A stretch of DNA of 64,000 nucleotides from NCBI GenBank assembly GCA_963650485.1, contig CAVJLN010000001.1, positions 37,586-101,585 on the forward strand, read 5' to 3'. The number at the start of each line of letters is the position of its first letter. Position 1 is the first letter of the stretch. This document shows, one piece after another, positions 41,514-50,866 of this stretch. The stretch is from Suilimivivens sp963650485. Lineage in GTDB: Bacteria; Bacillota; Clostridia; Lachnospirales; Lachnospiraceae. The notes under the pieces are model-generated. The model was given only the letters and a program-made list of their open reading frames with translations. It did not search any database and was not told the origin of the DNA. The position numbers and the translations under genes were made by a program.

Positions 41514-42431
41514 TTAATTCTGTTGTAAGGAATGGGCAACCACAGCACCTAAAGCAAGGGAGTTTACCTTAACTTCTACCGAGTCGGAACGGGAGGTTAA
41601 GATGACAGGAGCTTTGGTTCCGGTAAGGATATTTCCGTTTACGACCTTGGCGGTATGTACCATTGCCTTGTAAACAAGGTTTCCGGCATGGATGTCCGGG
41701 AACAGAAGAATATCCGCATCACCCTGGATGGCGCGGTCGGTTGCACCCTTATGCTTTGCAGCCTCGGGATCAATAGCAAGGTCTAAGGATAAAGGTCCGT
41801 CTACGATACAGCCGGTGATCTTTCCGTCCTTGTTCATCTGGGTTAATTCAGCAGCTTCTACGGTAACCGGCATCTTCGGGTTTACTACTTCAACAGCAGC
41901 CAAAGGAGCAACCTTCGGGTTTTTGATACCACAGGCCTTAGTGATTTCAAGAGTGTTGTTGATGATGTTGACCTTGTCCTCCAGTGTCGGATAAGGGATA
42001 AAGGCAACGTCTGTTAAGAATAACAGATGGTCGATTCCCTCTACATCGAATACACATACGTGGGATAATGGCTTGCCGGTACGAAGGCCGACCTCCTTAT
42101 CCAGAACGCTCTTTAAGAAGCCCTTGGTGTCGATCAGCCCCTTCATATACATATCTGCTTTGCCGTCATGAACGAGTTTGACAGCAGTTCTGGCAGCTTC
42201 GGTAACATCCTCTACATGAACGATTTCAAAATCGTTTAAATCAATATTTAAGGATGCGGCGATTTCACGGATCTTTGTTTCATCACCAACTAAGATGGCA
42301 TCGGCAATTTTTCTTTCTTTAGCAACCTTGACAGCTTCCAATACGGCAGAGTCCTGAGCAACTGCTACAGCAACTTTCTTGGTGCCGCATTCATTGACCT
42401 TCGCAATTAAGTCAGCAAATGTTTTACTCAT
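41514..42431 (-). CDS. ptb: Phosphate butyryltransferase
   Basis: This acyltransferase (305 aa) converts butyryl-CoA and phosphate to butyryl phosphate. The phosphotransacetylase fold is seen in DAILVGDETKIREIA, the GLIDTKGFLKSVL region, VNPKMPVTVEAAELT, and DGPLSLDLAID. It heads the ptb-buk-luxS transcription unit. This marks the organism as a Ptb-Buk butyrate former, unlike the many gut relatives that use butyryl-CoA:acetate CoA-transferase. Confidence 0.95.
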   Translation of the reverse strand: MSKTFADLIAKVNECGTKKVAVAVAQDSAVLEAVKVAKERKIADAILVGDETKIREIAASLNIDLNDFEIVHVEDVTEAARTAVKLVHDGKADMYMKGLIDTKGFLKSVLDKEVGLRTGKPLSHVCVFDVEGIDHLLFLTDVAFIPYPTLEDKVNIINNTLEITKACGIKNPKVAPLAAVEVVNPKMPVTVEAAELTQMNKDGKITGCIVDGPLSLDLAIDPEAAKHKGATDRAIQGDADILLFPDIHAGNLVYKAMVHTAKVVNGNILTGTKAPVILTSRSDSVEVKVNSLALGAVVAHSLQQN

Positions 42432-42454
42432 ATTTGTATCCTCTTTTCTTTATT

Positions 42455-42542
42455 ATATGATGTCGGGGACAAAAGCCCTCGACTTTTATGCCTACGGATT
42501 GTTCCATGCTTCGCACTCTCACAATCCCTGGCATCATTATAT
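42455..42542 (-). promoter_or_regulatory. Structured ptb leader with -10 box
   Basis: Read on the minus strand, a TATAAT (42536-42541) is followed by a leader with several helices: ATGCC/GGCAT, GGATTGT/ACAATCC and TCGAGGG/CCCCGA. ATATGATG and CATCATTATAT at the ends are inverted repeats. The element could be a structured RNA or a MITE-like repeat. No good -35 is visible. Confidence 0.45.
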
Positions 42543-42610
42543 AGCGTTACAAACTCGTTAAAATAATAACACTATTCGTTTGAAAATGCAATGTGTGACA
42601 TTCGGAAAGG

Positions 42611-42639
42611 TTGATTCTGAATCATAAATCTGTTACAAT
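42611..42639 (+). promoter_or_regulatory. secA promoter
   Basis: TTGATT (42611-42616), 17 bp, TACAAT (42634-42639). Confidence 0.6.
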
Positions 42640-42721
42640 AAGACTTGTGGTTTTTATATTCTGCATATGGTTTTGAATGACCTGCCGATGAGAAACCGCA
42701 GGAAAGGTATAGGTACTTCAT

Positions 42722-45289
42722 ATGAATGTTGTTCAAAAAGTATTTGGTACACATAGTGAAAGAGAATTAAAGCGTATTGAGCCTCTGGTAAAACGAATCG
42801 AGTTGCTGCGTCCTTCCATGCAGCAACTTTCGGATGCAGAGCTGAAGGAAAAGACCGAGGAGTTTAAGAAGCGTCTTTCCGAAGGGGAGACACTGGATGA
42901 TCTTCTTCCGGAAGCATTTGCAGTTGTCCGTGAGGCCGGTAAGCGTGTTCTGAATATGGAACATTTCCGCGTACAGTTGATTGGTGGTATCATTCTTCAT
43001 CAGGGACGTATCGCCGAAATGAAGACCGGTGAAGGAAAGACCCTCGTTTCGACTCTGCCGGCGTATTTAAATGCCTTAGAAGGAAAGGGCGTCCATATCG
43101 TCACCGTTAACGATTATCTGGCAAAGCGTGATGCGGAGTGGATGGGTGAAATCCATAAGTTCTTAGGATTGACCGTCGGTGTTGTGTTAAACAGCATGAC
43201 ACCCGAAGAGAGAAGAGCAGCGTATGCCTGTGACATCACTTATGTGACGAACAACGAGCTCGGTTTTGATTATCTACGTGATAACATGGTCATTTATAAG
43301 GAACAGCTGGTTCTTCGTGATCTGCACTATGCCATCATCGATGAGGTTGACTCCGTATTGATCGATGAGGCGAGAACACCGCTGATTATTTCCGGACAGA
43401 GCGGTAAGTCCACGAAGCTTTATGAAATCTGTGATATTCTTGCCAGACAGATGCAGCGTGGTGAGGATATGGAAGATTTAAGCAAGATGGATGCCATCAT
43501 GGGTGTGGAACGGGAAGAGACCGGAGACTTTATTGTGAACGAGAAGGACAAGGTTGTTAACCTTACCGCACAGGGTGTCGAGAAGGTTGAGAAATTTTTC
43601 CAGATCGATAACCTGGCAGATCCGGAAAATATTGAAATCCAGCACAACATCATTTTAGCGCTGCGTGCACACAACCTGATGTTCCGTGATCAGGATTATG
43701 TGGTAAAGGATGATGAGGTATTAATCGTCGATGAATTTACCGGACGTATTATGCCGGGTCGCCGTTATTCGGATGGACTTCATCAGGCGATTGAAGCCAA
43801 GGAACACGTGAAGGTCAAGAGAGAGAGTAAAACCCTTGCAACCATCACGTTCCAGAACTTCTTTAATAAATTTGACAAGAAAGCCGGTATGACCGGTACA
43901 GCACTTACCGAAGAAAAGGAATTCCGTGATATTTACGGTATGGACGTTATTGAGATCCCGACGAACCGTCCGATTGCCCGTAAGGATTTGCAGGATGCCG
44001 TATATAAGACCAGAAAAGAAAAGCTCCACGCCATCGTGGAAGCGGTAAAGGAAGCTCATGCAAAGCAGCAGCCGGTACTGGTTGGTACGATTACGATTGA
44101 GGCATCCGAGGAGCTTTCCCGTATGCTCTCGAAGCAGGGCATTCCACATAAGGTATTGAATGCCAAATTCCATGAACTGGAAGCAGAAATTGTTGCCGAT
44201 GCCGGTGTGCACGGAGCTGTTACCATCGCAACCAACATGGCAGGCCGTGGTACGGATATTAAGCTGGATGACGTGGCCAGAGAAGTCGGCGGTCTGAAGA
44301 TCATCGGTACAGAACGTCATGAATCCAGACGTATTGATAATCAGCTGCGAGGCCGTTCCGGTCGTCAGGGAGATCCGGGTGAATCCAAGTTCTATATTTC
44401 CCTTGAAGATGATCTGATGCGTCTGTTTGGATCAGAGCGTCTCATCAGTATGTTTAACACCCTCGGTATTCCGGAGAATCAGGAAATCGAGCACAAGATG
44501 CTGACGAATGCCATTGAATCCGCACAGAAGAAGATCGAGAGCAACAACTTTGGTATCCGTAAGAACCTGCTCGAATACGACCAGGTAATGAACGAACAGA
44601 GAGAAATTATTTATAAGGAACGTCGTCAGGTACTCGATGGAGAGAGTATGCGTGATGCGATCTACAAGATGATTACCGATATCACAGAGAGCAAGGTTGA
44701 CATGGTGATTGGTGACGATACCGATTACGATGACTGGGATCTGGAGGAACTGAATTCCCTGCTTCTTCCGATTATTCCGCTTGCTCCCGTAAAGAGAGGA
44801 CGGATCAACAAGCCGAAGAAGAACGCCTTAAAGCAGCAGCTTAAGGAAGAGGCTGTGAAGCTTTATGAAGCAAAAGAAGCGGAGTTCCCGGAACCGGAAG
44901 CAATCCGTGAGTTAGAGCGGGTCATCCTGCTGAAGGTCATTGACCGTAAGTGGATGGATCACATCGATGATATGGAACAGCTCCGCCAGGGTGCCGGATT
45001 ACAGGCTTATGGACAGAGAGATCCGTTAGTCGAGTACAAGATGAACGGTTATGAGATGTTCGATGAAATGACCGAGAACATCAAGGAGGATACGATTCGT
45101 GCCCTGCTCCATGTCCGTGTGGAACAGAAGGTAGAGCGTGAGCAGGTTGCGAAGGTAACCGGAACGAATAAGGATGAATCCACCGTCAAGGCACCGGTGA
45201 AACGTATGGATGCCAAGATTTATCCGAATGATCCCTGTCCGTGCGGCAGTGGTAAGAAATATAAGCAGTGCTGTGGACGCAAGGCTTAA
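42722..45289 (+). CDS. secA: Preprotein translocase ATPase SecA
   Basis: This is the motor ATPase of the Sec translocon (855 aa). Walker A is in MKTGEGKTL, the DEAD-type box reads DEVDSVL, and the GRAGR-like motif reads LRGRSGRQGDPG. The C-terminal zinc/SecB-type motif CPCGSGKKYKQCC is present. The length is normal. Its RBS is poorly placed. prfB follows after 38 bp, the usual secA-prfB order in Firmicutes. Confidence 0.97.
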   Translation: MNVVQKVFGTHSERELKRIEPLVKRIELLRPSMQQLSDAELKEKTEEFKKRLSEGETLDDLLPEAFAVVREAGKRVLNMEHFRVQLIGGIILHQGRIAEMKTGEGKTLVSTLPAYLNALEGKGVHIVTVNDYLAKRDAEWMGEIHKFLGLTVGVVLNSMTPEERRAAYACDITYVTNNELGFDYLRDNMVIYKEQLVLRDLHYAIIDEVDSVLIDEARTPLIISGQSGKSTKLYEICDILARQMQRGEDMEDLSKMDAIMGVEREETGDFIVNEKDKVVNLTAQGVEKVEKFFQIDNLADPENIEIQHNIILALRAHNLMFRDQDYVVKDDEVLIVDEFTGRIMPGRRYSDGLHQAIEAKEHVKVKRESKTLATITFQNFFNKFDKKAGMTGTALTEEKEFRDIYGMDVIEIPTNRPIARKDLQDAVYKTRKEKLHAIVEAVKEAHAKQQPVLVGTITIEASEELSRMLSKQGIPHKVLNAKFHELEAEIVADAGVHGAVTIATNMAGRGTDIKLDDVAREVGGLKIIGTERHESRRIDNQLRGRSGRQGDPGESKFYISLEDDLMRLFGSERLISMFNTLGIPENQEIEHKMLTNAIESAQKKIESNNFGIRKNLLEYDQVMNEQREIIYKERRQVLDGESMRDAIYKMITDITESKVDMVIGDDTDYDDWDLEELNSLLLPIIPLAPVKRGRINKPKKNALKQQLKEEAVKLYEAKEAEFPEPEAIRELERVILLKVIDRKWMDHIDDMEQLRQGAGLQAYGQRDPLVEYKMNGYEMFDEMTENIKEDTIRALLHVRVEQKVEREQVAKVTGTNKDESTVKAPVKRMDAKIYPNDPCPCGSGKKYKQCCGRKA

Positions 45290-45327
45290 ATGATGCAAGA
45301 CTTAAATAAGGAAAGAGGTGACGTGAA

Positions 45328-46450
45328 GTGGTTCTTTTGGATCAGATGAAGACTGAATTATTATCCTACAAGTCCCCCTTAGCGGAAGTGAGGGATTCAC
45401 TTTGACTTAGCAAATAAGTCAAAGAGGATAGAAGAGCTGGAAATGGAAATGGAGGCTCCCGGATTCTGGGATAACCCGGATATTTCCAACCAGAAGATGA
45501 AGGAGTTAAAGAACCTTCAGGACAGTGTCAAGGCAATGCATGACCTGGAAACACAATATGAAGATATTGAAACCTTGATTGAAATGGGGAACGAAGCGAA
45601 CGATGAGGAAATGGCAGAAGAGATCCGGGAGGAGCTTGACAGCTTTATCAAGACCTTCGAGGAGATCCGGATCGGTACCCTGTTGTCTGAGGAATATGAC
45701 AGTGACAATGCTATTTTGAAGCTGAATGCAGGAGCAGGTGGAACAGAGAGCTGCGACTGGTGCTCCATGCTCTATCGTATGTACACAAGATGGGCAGAGC
45801 GCAGGAACTTTTCGATCGAAGTGCTGGATTACTTAGATGGTGATGAGGCAGGAATTAAGTCCGTAACCTTTCAGGTAAACGGAACGAATGCCTATGGTTA
45901 TCTGAAATCCGAAAAGGGAGTACACCGTCTCGTGCGTATTTCTCCGTTTAATGCACAGGGAAAGCGTCAGACGTCCTTTGTATCGCTGGATGTGATGCCT
46001 GATATTGAAGAGGATGTAGATGTGGAAATCCGGGACGAGGATCTGCGTGTGGATACCTACCGAAGCAGTGGCGCCGGTGGACAGCATATCAATAAGACCT
46101 CTTCGGCGATCCGTATTACCCATATCCCGACCGGAATCGTGGTACAGTGCCAGAATGAACGGTCCCAGTTCCAGAACCGGGATAAGGCGATGCAGATGCT
46201 GAAGGCGAAGCTGTATCTGCTTCAAAAGGAAGCGAATGCAGAGAAGCTTTCCGATATCCGGGGAGAGGTCAAGGAGATTGGCTGGGGAAATCAGATCCGG
46301 TCTTATGTGATGCAACCCTATACACTGGTGAAGGATCATCGTACGAATGCAGAAACAGGAAACGTGGATGCGGTTTTAGATGGTTCGATTGATTTGTTTA
46401 TCAATGCCTATCTGAAATGGATTAACAGCAGTGACAAGGAAAACGAATAG
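45328..46450 (+). CDS. prfB: Peptide chain release factor 2, with programmed +1 frameshift
   Basis: RF2 (373 aa) recognises UGA and UAA. Translation starts at GTG 45328 behind AGAGGTG, runs 25 codons to CTT (45400-45402), meets an in-frame TGA (45403-45405), and continues by +1 shift at CTTTGAC, resuming with GAC at 45404. An upstream AGGG is the stimulatory Shine-Dalgarno element, 5 nt from CTT. The downstream frame has RISPFNAQGKRQTSF (SPF codon-recognition tripeptide) and GAGGQHINKTSSA (GGQ). A simple call starting at the later ATG would drop the first 38 residues. The shift gives RF2 feedback control of its own synthesis. Confidence 0.95.
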
Positions 46451-46469
46451 AGAATAAAAGAGATAAAAG

Positions 46470-46500
46470 ACGGGACAGCGGTTATCGCTGTCCCGTTGTT
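46470..46500 (+). terminator. Terminator of prfB
   Basis: ACGGGACAGCG-GTTAT-CGCTGTCCCGT then TGTTGTT. Confidence 0.85.
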
Positions 46501-46546
46501 GTTGCCAGTGCATATGAGAAAATGAGCAGGTGGATCATTTTTGAGT
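46501..46546. repeat. Palindromic intergenic element, copy 4
   Basis: GTTGCCAGTGCATATGAG, then AAAATGAGC-AGGT-GGATCATTTTT. It overlaps the 3' end of the next minus-strand gene, supplying its last codons. Confidence 0.65.
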
Positions 46547-47260
46547 TTTCTTTTGAATCAGGTCTAAATAGAAGTTTGCAAAGGCAGCTTCTTTATACGG
46601 GTAAATCCACAGGAAGCCGATTCCCATAGAGAGAATCCCGAGAAGATACAATGGGAAAAAGGAGAGAACCATATAGAACAGTCTTCCCATACTTCCCTTG
46701 ATGAGCTGGACTGCCGTTTTCATGACTTCAGCACCGGTATATTCTTCAAAATCAAGCATGATATAGTAGCATTGTGAGAACAGCAGATCGACAAATACAG
46801 AGATTACCATACCAAAAAGAGAGAGTAACAGGTAAATGGCATCGACTGCAAACAGACTTGTTTTTCCTAAAAAAAGCATACTGTAGGTTGCTGCAGGCAG
46901 AACCGTAAAGAGCTGGATTGCAGCCAGACGGATCTGGATATAAGAGGTCCGGTTGCTTTCGCCGCGGAAACAGTAGAAGAGATCGCTTACAGTAACCGGC
47001 TGATTGCTGGCAACCTTTAAATAAACATAAGCCTCGCCTGCTTTGAAAAAGCCGGAAACAATAAAGACCAGATAAAGTGCTGCGTAATAGAGCACGAATT
47101 TTATTATATTCGTCGGAGCCAGTACAAGAGAAACCAGCATTTGGAGACTGAAAAGACATAGCATATGAAGCAGGAAGACGAAGATCACACTGGAATATTT
47201 TCCTAATAATTGTCCTTTTGCAATACGTTTTAAGCTGGATGAAGATAAATAAGGAGTCAT
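46535..47260 (-). CDS. DUF975-like polytopic membrane protein
   Basis: This is a 241-aa protein with about five hydrophobic segments (for example FVFLLHMLCLFSLQMLVSL and YLLGILSMGIGFLWIYPY). The final WIYPYKEAAFANFYLDL matches the conserved end of DUF975 family proteins. No catalytic motif is visible. Function unknown. Confidence 0.75.
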   Translation of the reverse strand: MTPYLSSSSLKRIAKGQLLGKYSSVIFVFLLHMLCLFSLQMLVSLVLAPTNIIKFVLYYAALYLVFIVSGFFKAGEAYVYLKVASNQPVTVSDLFYCFRGESNRTSYIQIRLAAIQLFTVLPAATYSMLFLGKTSLFAVDAIYLLLSLFGMVISVFVDLLFSQCYYIMLDFEEYTGAEVMKTAVQLIKGSMGRLFYMVLSFFPLYLLGILSMGIGFLWIYPYKEAAFANFYLDLIQKKTQK

Positions 47261-47378
47261 GGTAAAGTAAAGCCTTTCTCGTAAGTTGGAACTGGGATGG
47301 TATTATATCATATCGCCAATTCAATATTACTGCCAATCAGTACAGAAGAATCGGGTGATTATTTCAAATGGATCGTTA

Positions 47379-47846
47379 TTATTTCCTGACACCCGTAGCT
47401 GCATCGCGCAGGGTAACAAGCTGACCGATCATATCTTCATAAGAAGTACCAAACATCTCCTCGGTGGACTGACCTAACTGCATCTCCACGGCCTGATCGA
47501 GCTGGGAGCCATAGTGAAGAAGCTGATCGTCGGTACAGGTTGCAAGCAATAAGTACAGTGAAGTTATGCCGACAACGAGGATCGATACAATTAAAGATAA
47601 GCCGGTAATGGCACTGATAAAGCCGATTTTGGCGGTAGTTACCATCTTCTTTCCGTAGCCTTTGGAAAGAAGTGCGAAAAGAATCGCAAGGCTTCCAAGG
47701 ATGAGCGGAAGATAAATGGTAAACAGCGAAAACAGAGCAGATACCCCAAGAATCAGGGCAGCAAATGCAAACCCGTTGTTACCGGGAGCAAATCCATTGT
47801 TATATTCAAAAGAAGTACCGGAATATTCGTTTTCATTATTATACAT
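47379..47846 (-). CDS. Small membrane protein, DUF4190-like
   Basis: This is a 155-aa protein with an Asn/Gly/Tyr-rich cytosolic N-terminus and hydrophobic segments at about residues 25-60 and 75-105, the common layout of DUF4190-type proteins, then a polar extracellular tail. The ATG at 47846 has AGGTG 6 nt upstream; a GTG at 47855 overlaps that site. Function unknown. Confidence 0.7.
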   Translation of the reverse strand: MYNNENEYSGTSFEYNNGFAPGNNGFAFAALILGVSALFSLFTIYLPLILGSLAILFALLSKGYGKKMVTTAKIGFISAITGLSLIVSILVVGITSLYLLLATCTDDQLLHYGSQLDQAVEMQLGQSTEEMFGTSYEDMIGQLVTLRDAATGVRK

Positions 47847-48079
47847 AGAGGACACCTGTTTTCATTTCCTTTTTTTAAGTTTCCGTAACTGTCCTTACTC
47901 ACTCTGTAGATTTCGTTTAAGTGTAACATTTTTTGAGAGAAAAAACAATGGTAATAGTTTCGCATTTTACAATCCCTGTTTACATTCCGGCAGCAGTTTG
48001 GGTAAGCAATTCTATCCCCTTGAAAAAATATCCGGAATCGTCTAGAATGGAAAAAGAAATTTAGCATGAGAGGGCAGTT

Positions 48080-50458
48080 ATGGACATTATTTTAAAACTC
48101 AAAGAAGAACTCAACGTTGAAAAATGGCAGGTGGAAGCCGCCGTAAAACTGATTGATGAGGGAAATACGATTCCGTTCATTTCCCGTTATCGTAAGGAAG
48201 TAACCGGCTCCTTAAATGATGAGGTGCTTCGTAATCTGTACGAACGCCTTACCTATTTAAGAAACCTAGAGGAAAAGAAGGAGCAGGTGCTTGGCAGTAT
48301 TAAGGAGCAGGGCAAGCTCACAGAGGAACTGAAGGAAAAGATTCTGGCAGCAGAAACCCTGGTTGTGGTGGAAGACCTGTACCGCCCTTATCGTCCGAAG
48401 CGTAAGACCAAGGCAAGTGTCGCAAAGGAAAAGGGACTTGAACCCTTATCACAGTACATCCTTGCACAGAATGCAGCAGAAGGCGTGGAGGTCGAAGCCC
48501 GGAAGTATATTGATGAAGAAAAGGGTGTAAAGACCGTGAAAGAGGCACTGCAGGGGGCCGCAGATATCATTGCCGAAGGTATTTCGGATGAAGCCGATTA
48601 CCGTGCCTACATTCGTGAAATCACTATGGAAGAAGGAACACTGATAAGTACGGCGAAAGATGAAAAGGCCGAAAGTGTTTATGAGATGTACTACACTTAC
48701 GAGGAACCGCTTAAGAAGGTCGTTGGCCACCGTGTCCTTGCCATTAACCGTGGTGAGGAAGAGAAGTTCTTAACGGTGAAGATTGCTGCACCGGCAGAAC
48801 GAATCCTGCAGTATTTAAAGAAAAAGGTCATTACCTCTGACAATGAATATACCACTCCGCTGCTTGCAGCAGCGATCGAGGATGCCTATGAGCGTCTGAT
48901 TGCACCGGCGATTGAACGTGAAATCCGCAACGATCTTACCGAAAAGGCAGAGGATGGCGCCATTTCCGTATTTGGAAAGAATCTGCAGCAGCTTCTGATG
49001 CAACCACCGATTGCAGGGAAGGTCGTTCTCGGCTGGGATCCGGCATTCCGTACCGGCTGTAAGCTTGCTATTGTAGATGCAACGGGTAAGGTACTGGATA
49101 CCAAGGTAATCTTTCCGACAGCTCCGCAGAATAAGGTGGAAGAAGCCAAGGCAGAGCTTAAGAGGCTGATCCGTAAATATCATGTTTCCTTAATCAGTGT
49201 CGGAAACGGTACGGCATCGAGAGAATCCGAGCAGGTTATTGTAGAACTGATCAAGGAACTGGATACACCGGTACAGTATGTCATCGTCAATGAGGCTGGA
49301 GCTTCCGTATATTCGGCAAGTAAGCTGGCAACCGAAGAATTCCCGAACTTTGATGTAGGACAAAGAAGTGCCGCTTCGATTGCGCGCCGATTACAGGATC
49401 CGCTTGCGGAGCTTGTGAAAATTGATCCGAAATCCATTGGTGTCGGACAGTATCAGCATGATATGAATCAGAAGAAGTTAGGAGAAGCGTTAGGCGGCGT
49501 GGTAGAGGACTGCGTAAACCGTGTCGGGGTAGATTTAAATACCGCATCCGCACCGCTTCTTGAATATATTTCCGGTATTTCCAAGCCAATTGCGAAGAAC
49601 ATTGTGGAGTACCGTGAAAAGAACGGAAAATTTGCAAACCGTGCACAGCTCTTAAAGGTGCCGAAATTAGGACCAAAGGCGTATGAGCAATGTGCTGGAT
49701 TCCTGAGGATCCATGATGGGGACAATCCCTTAGATGATACCAGTGTGCATCCCGAATCCTATGAAGCAGCAGGGAAGCTTCTGGACAAGCTGGGACTTAC
49801 GATGGAGGATGTGCGTACCGCACAGAAGCAGGCAGCCAGGCAGATGAGCTCGGCAGCGAAACCTGCTCCGAAGCAGAATAACCGGAATGACCGTAAGAAG
49901 CAGATCGTGATTCATAACACCAACACGGCCATGGGGAAAGCACTGGCAGCCGCTATGGGTGGTACGGTCATGAGTCTTGATGAAAACGATTCTTCTGCAA
50001 AGAAACCTGTACAAAAGGAGACTTCGACTAATGGAGTCAACACCATCGGCAGCCTGGAAAAGAAAATCAAGGACAAGGGTAAACTGGCAGTAGAGCTGGG
50101 AATTGGGGAAATTACCTTAACCGACATTCTTAAGGAATTGGAAAAGCCTTCGAGAGATCCCAGAGAGAGTATGCCGGCTCCGATTCTTAGAAGTGATGTC
50201 CTTGATATGAAGGATCTGAAACCGGGTATGATTTTAAAAGGAACGGTTCGTAATGTTATTGACTTTGGTGTGTTCGTGGATATTGGTGTGCATCAGGACG
50301 GACTGGTACACATTTCCCAGATCACAGACCGCTACATCAAGCATCCTTTGGAGGCAGTGAGCGTCGGTGATATTGTGGACGTACAGGTGTTATCGGTCGA
50401 TGTGGCCAAGAAGCGGATCGCACTGACCATGAAGATCAATCAGGATCAAAATAAATAG
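48080..50458 (+). CDS. tex: Tex-family RNA-binding transcriptional accessory protein
   Basis: This is a 792-aa Tex homologue acting on nucleic acids during transcription. The N-terminal Tex region includes IPFISRYRKEVTGSL. The RuvC/YqgF-like core starts near LGWDPAFRTGCKLA. Tandem HhH motifs (SKPIAKNIVEYR, LLKVPKLGPKAYEQ) are followed by a basic low-complexity insert (about 595-690) and an S1 RNA-binding domain (GMILKGTVRNVIDFGVFVDI). The insert makes it slightly longer than usual. Confidence 0.94.
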   Translation: MDIILKLKEELNVEKWQVEAAVKLIDEGNTIPFISRYRKEVTGSLNDEVLRNLYERLTYLRNLEEKKEQVLGSIKEQGKLTEELKEKILAAETLVVVEDLYRPYRPKRKTKASVAKEKGLEPLSQYILAQNAAEGVEVEARKYIDEEKGVKTVKEALQGAADIIAEGISDEADYRAYIREITMEEGTLISTAKDEKAESVYEMYYTYEEPLKKVVGHRVLAINRGEEEKFLTVKIAAPAERILQYLKKKVITSDNEYTTPLLAAAIEDAYERLIAPAIEREIRNDLTEKAEDGAISVFGKNLQQLLMQPPIAGKVVLGWDPAFRTGCKLAIVDATGKVLDTKVIFPTAPQNKVEEAKAELKRLIRKYHVSLISVGNGTASRESEQVIVELIKELDTPVQYVIVNEAGASVYSASKLATEEFPNFDVGQRSAASIARRLQDPLAELVKIDPKSIGVGQYQHDMNQKKLGEALGGVVEDCVNRVGVDLNTASAPLLEYISGISKPIAKNIVEYREKNGKFANRAQLLKVPKLGPKAYEQCAGFLRIHDGDNPLDDTSVHPESYEAAGKLLDKLGLTMEDVRTAQKQAARQMSSAAKPAPKQNNRNDRKKQIVIHNTNTAMGKALAAAMGGTVMSLDENDSSAKKPVQKETSTNGVNTIGSLEKKIKDKGKLAVELGIGEITLTDILKELEKPSRDPRESMPAPILRSDVLDMKDLKPGMILKGTVRNVIDFGVFVDIGVHQDGLVHISQITDRYIKHPLEAVSVGDIVDVQVLSVDVAKKRIALTMKINQDQNK

Positions 50459-50511
50459 CTCTTGCTATTTGAGATAAGATATGCTATTCTATGTCTCGAA
50501 CAAAATAGAAA

Positions 50512-50631
50512 GTTCTTCGGGGAAGGTGAAATTCCTTACCGGCGGTATAGTCCGCGACCTATATTCTTCAGGAATATGGCTGATTTGGTGAAATTCCAAA
50601 ACCGACAGTAAAGTCTGGATGGGAGAAGAAA
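50512..50631 (+). ncRNA. FMN riboswitch (RFN element)
   Basis: The conserved blocks are GGGGAAGGTGAAATTCC, CCGGCGGTATAGTCCGCGA, GCTGATTTGGTGAAATTCC, ACCGACAGTAAAGTCTGGA and TGGGAGAAGAA. FMN binding would favour the downstream terminator at 50677-50709 and reduce ribU expression. Confidence 0.95.
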
Positions 50632-50676
50632 TGCATGAACAGATGCGTGAAAACGCATGTGGCTTCTGATGTATAC

Positions 50677-50709
50677 AAAGCCCCGGGAATTGATTTCCGG
50701 GGCTTTTTT
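50677..50709 (+). terminator. Riboswitch terminator
   Basis: AAAGCCCCGGGAA and its complement TTTCCGGGGCTTT with a run of T. Confidence 0.9.
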
Positions 50710-50765
50710 ACTTTATAGGAAATTCCGCCGGAATTTCTATAAAGCAAAAAGCTCCGCAGGGATGC
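50710..50765. repeat. Truncated copy 3 of the 129-bp dispersed repeat
   Basis: It begins at the T-tract of the riboswitch terminator and matches copies 1 and 2 through GGGATGC, then diverges. It lies inside the ribU leader, between riboswitch and coding region. A TCATGCATATGA fragment of the other palindromic family follows at about 50787. Confidence 0.85.
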
Positions 50766-50866
50766 CCATTTCCTGTAAAAACGGTCATGCATATGAAAAT
50801 GGTACAAATCCAAAGAAGGCTTTCTTTTTAAAACAATGGCGTATGCCGGAAAGAGAGTGAAAGTAA

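Noticed and set aside
45443..46450. prfB starting at the internal ATG
   Set aside because: The upstream CTTTGAC recoding site, the RBS before GTG 45328 and the conserved RF2 N-terminus show that the real gene starts earlier.
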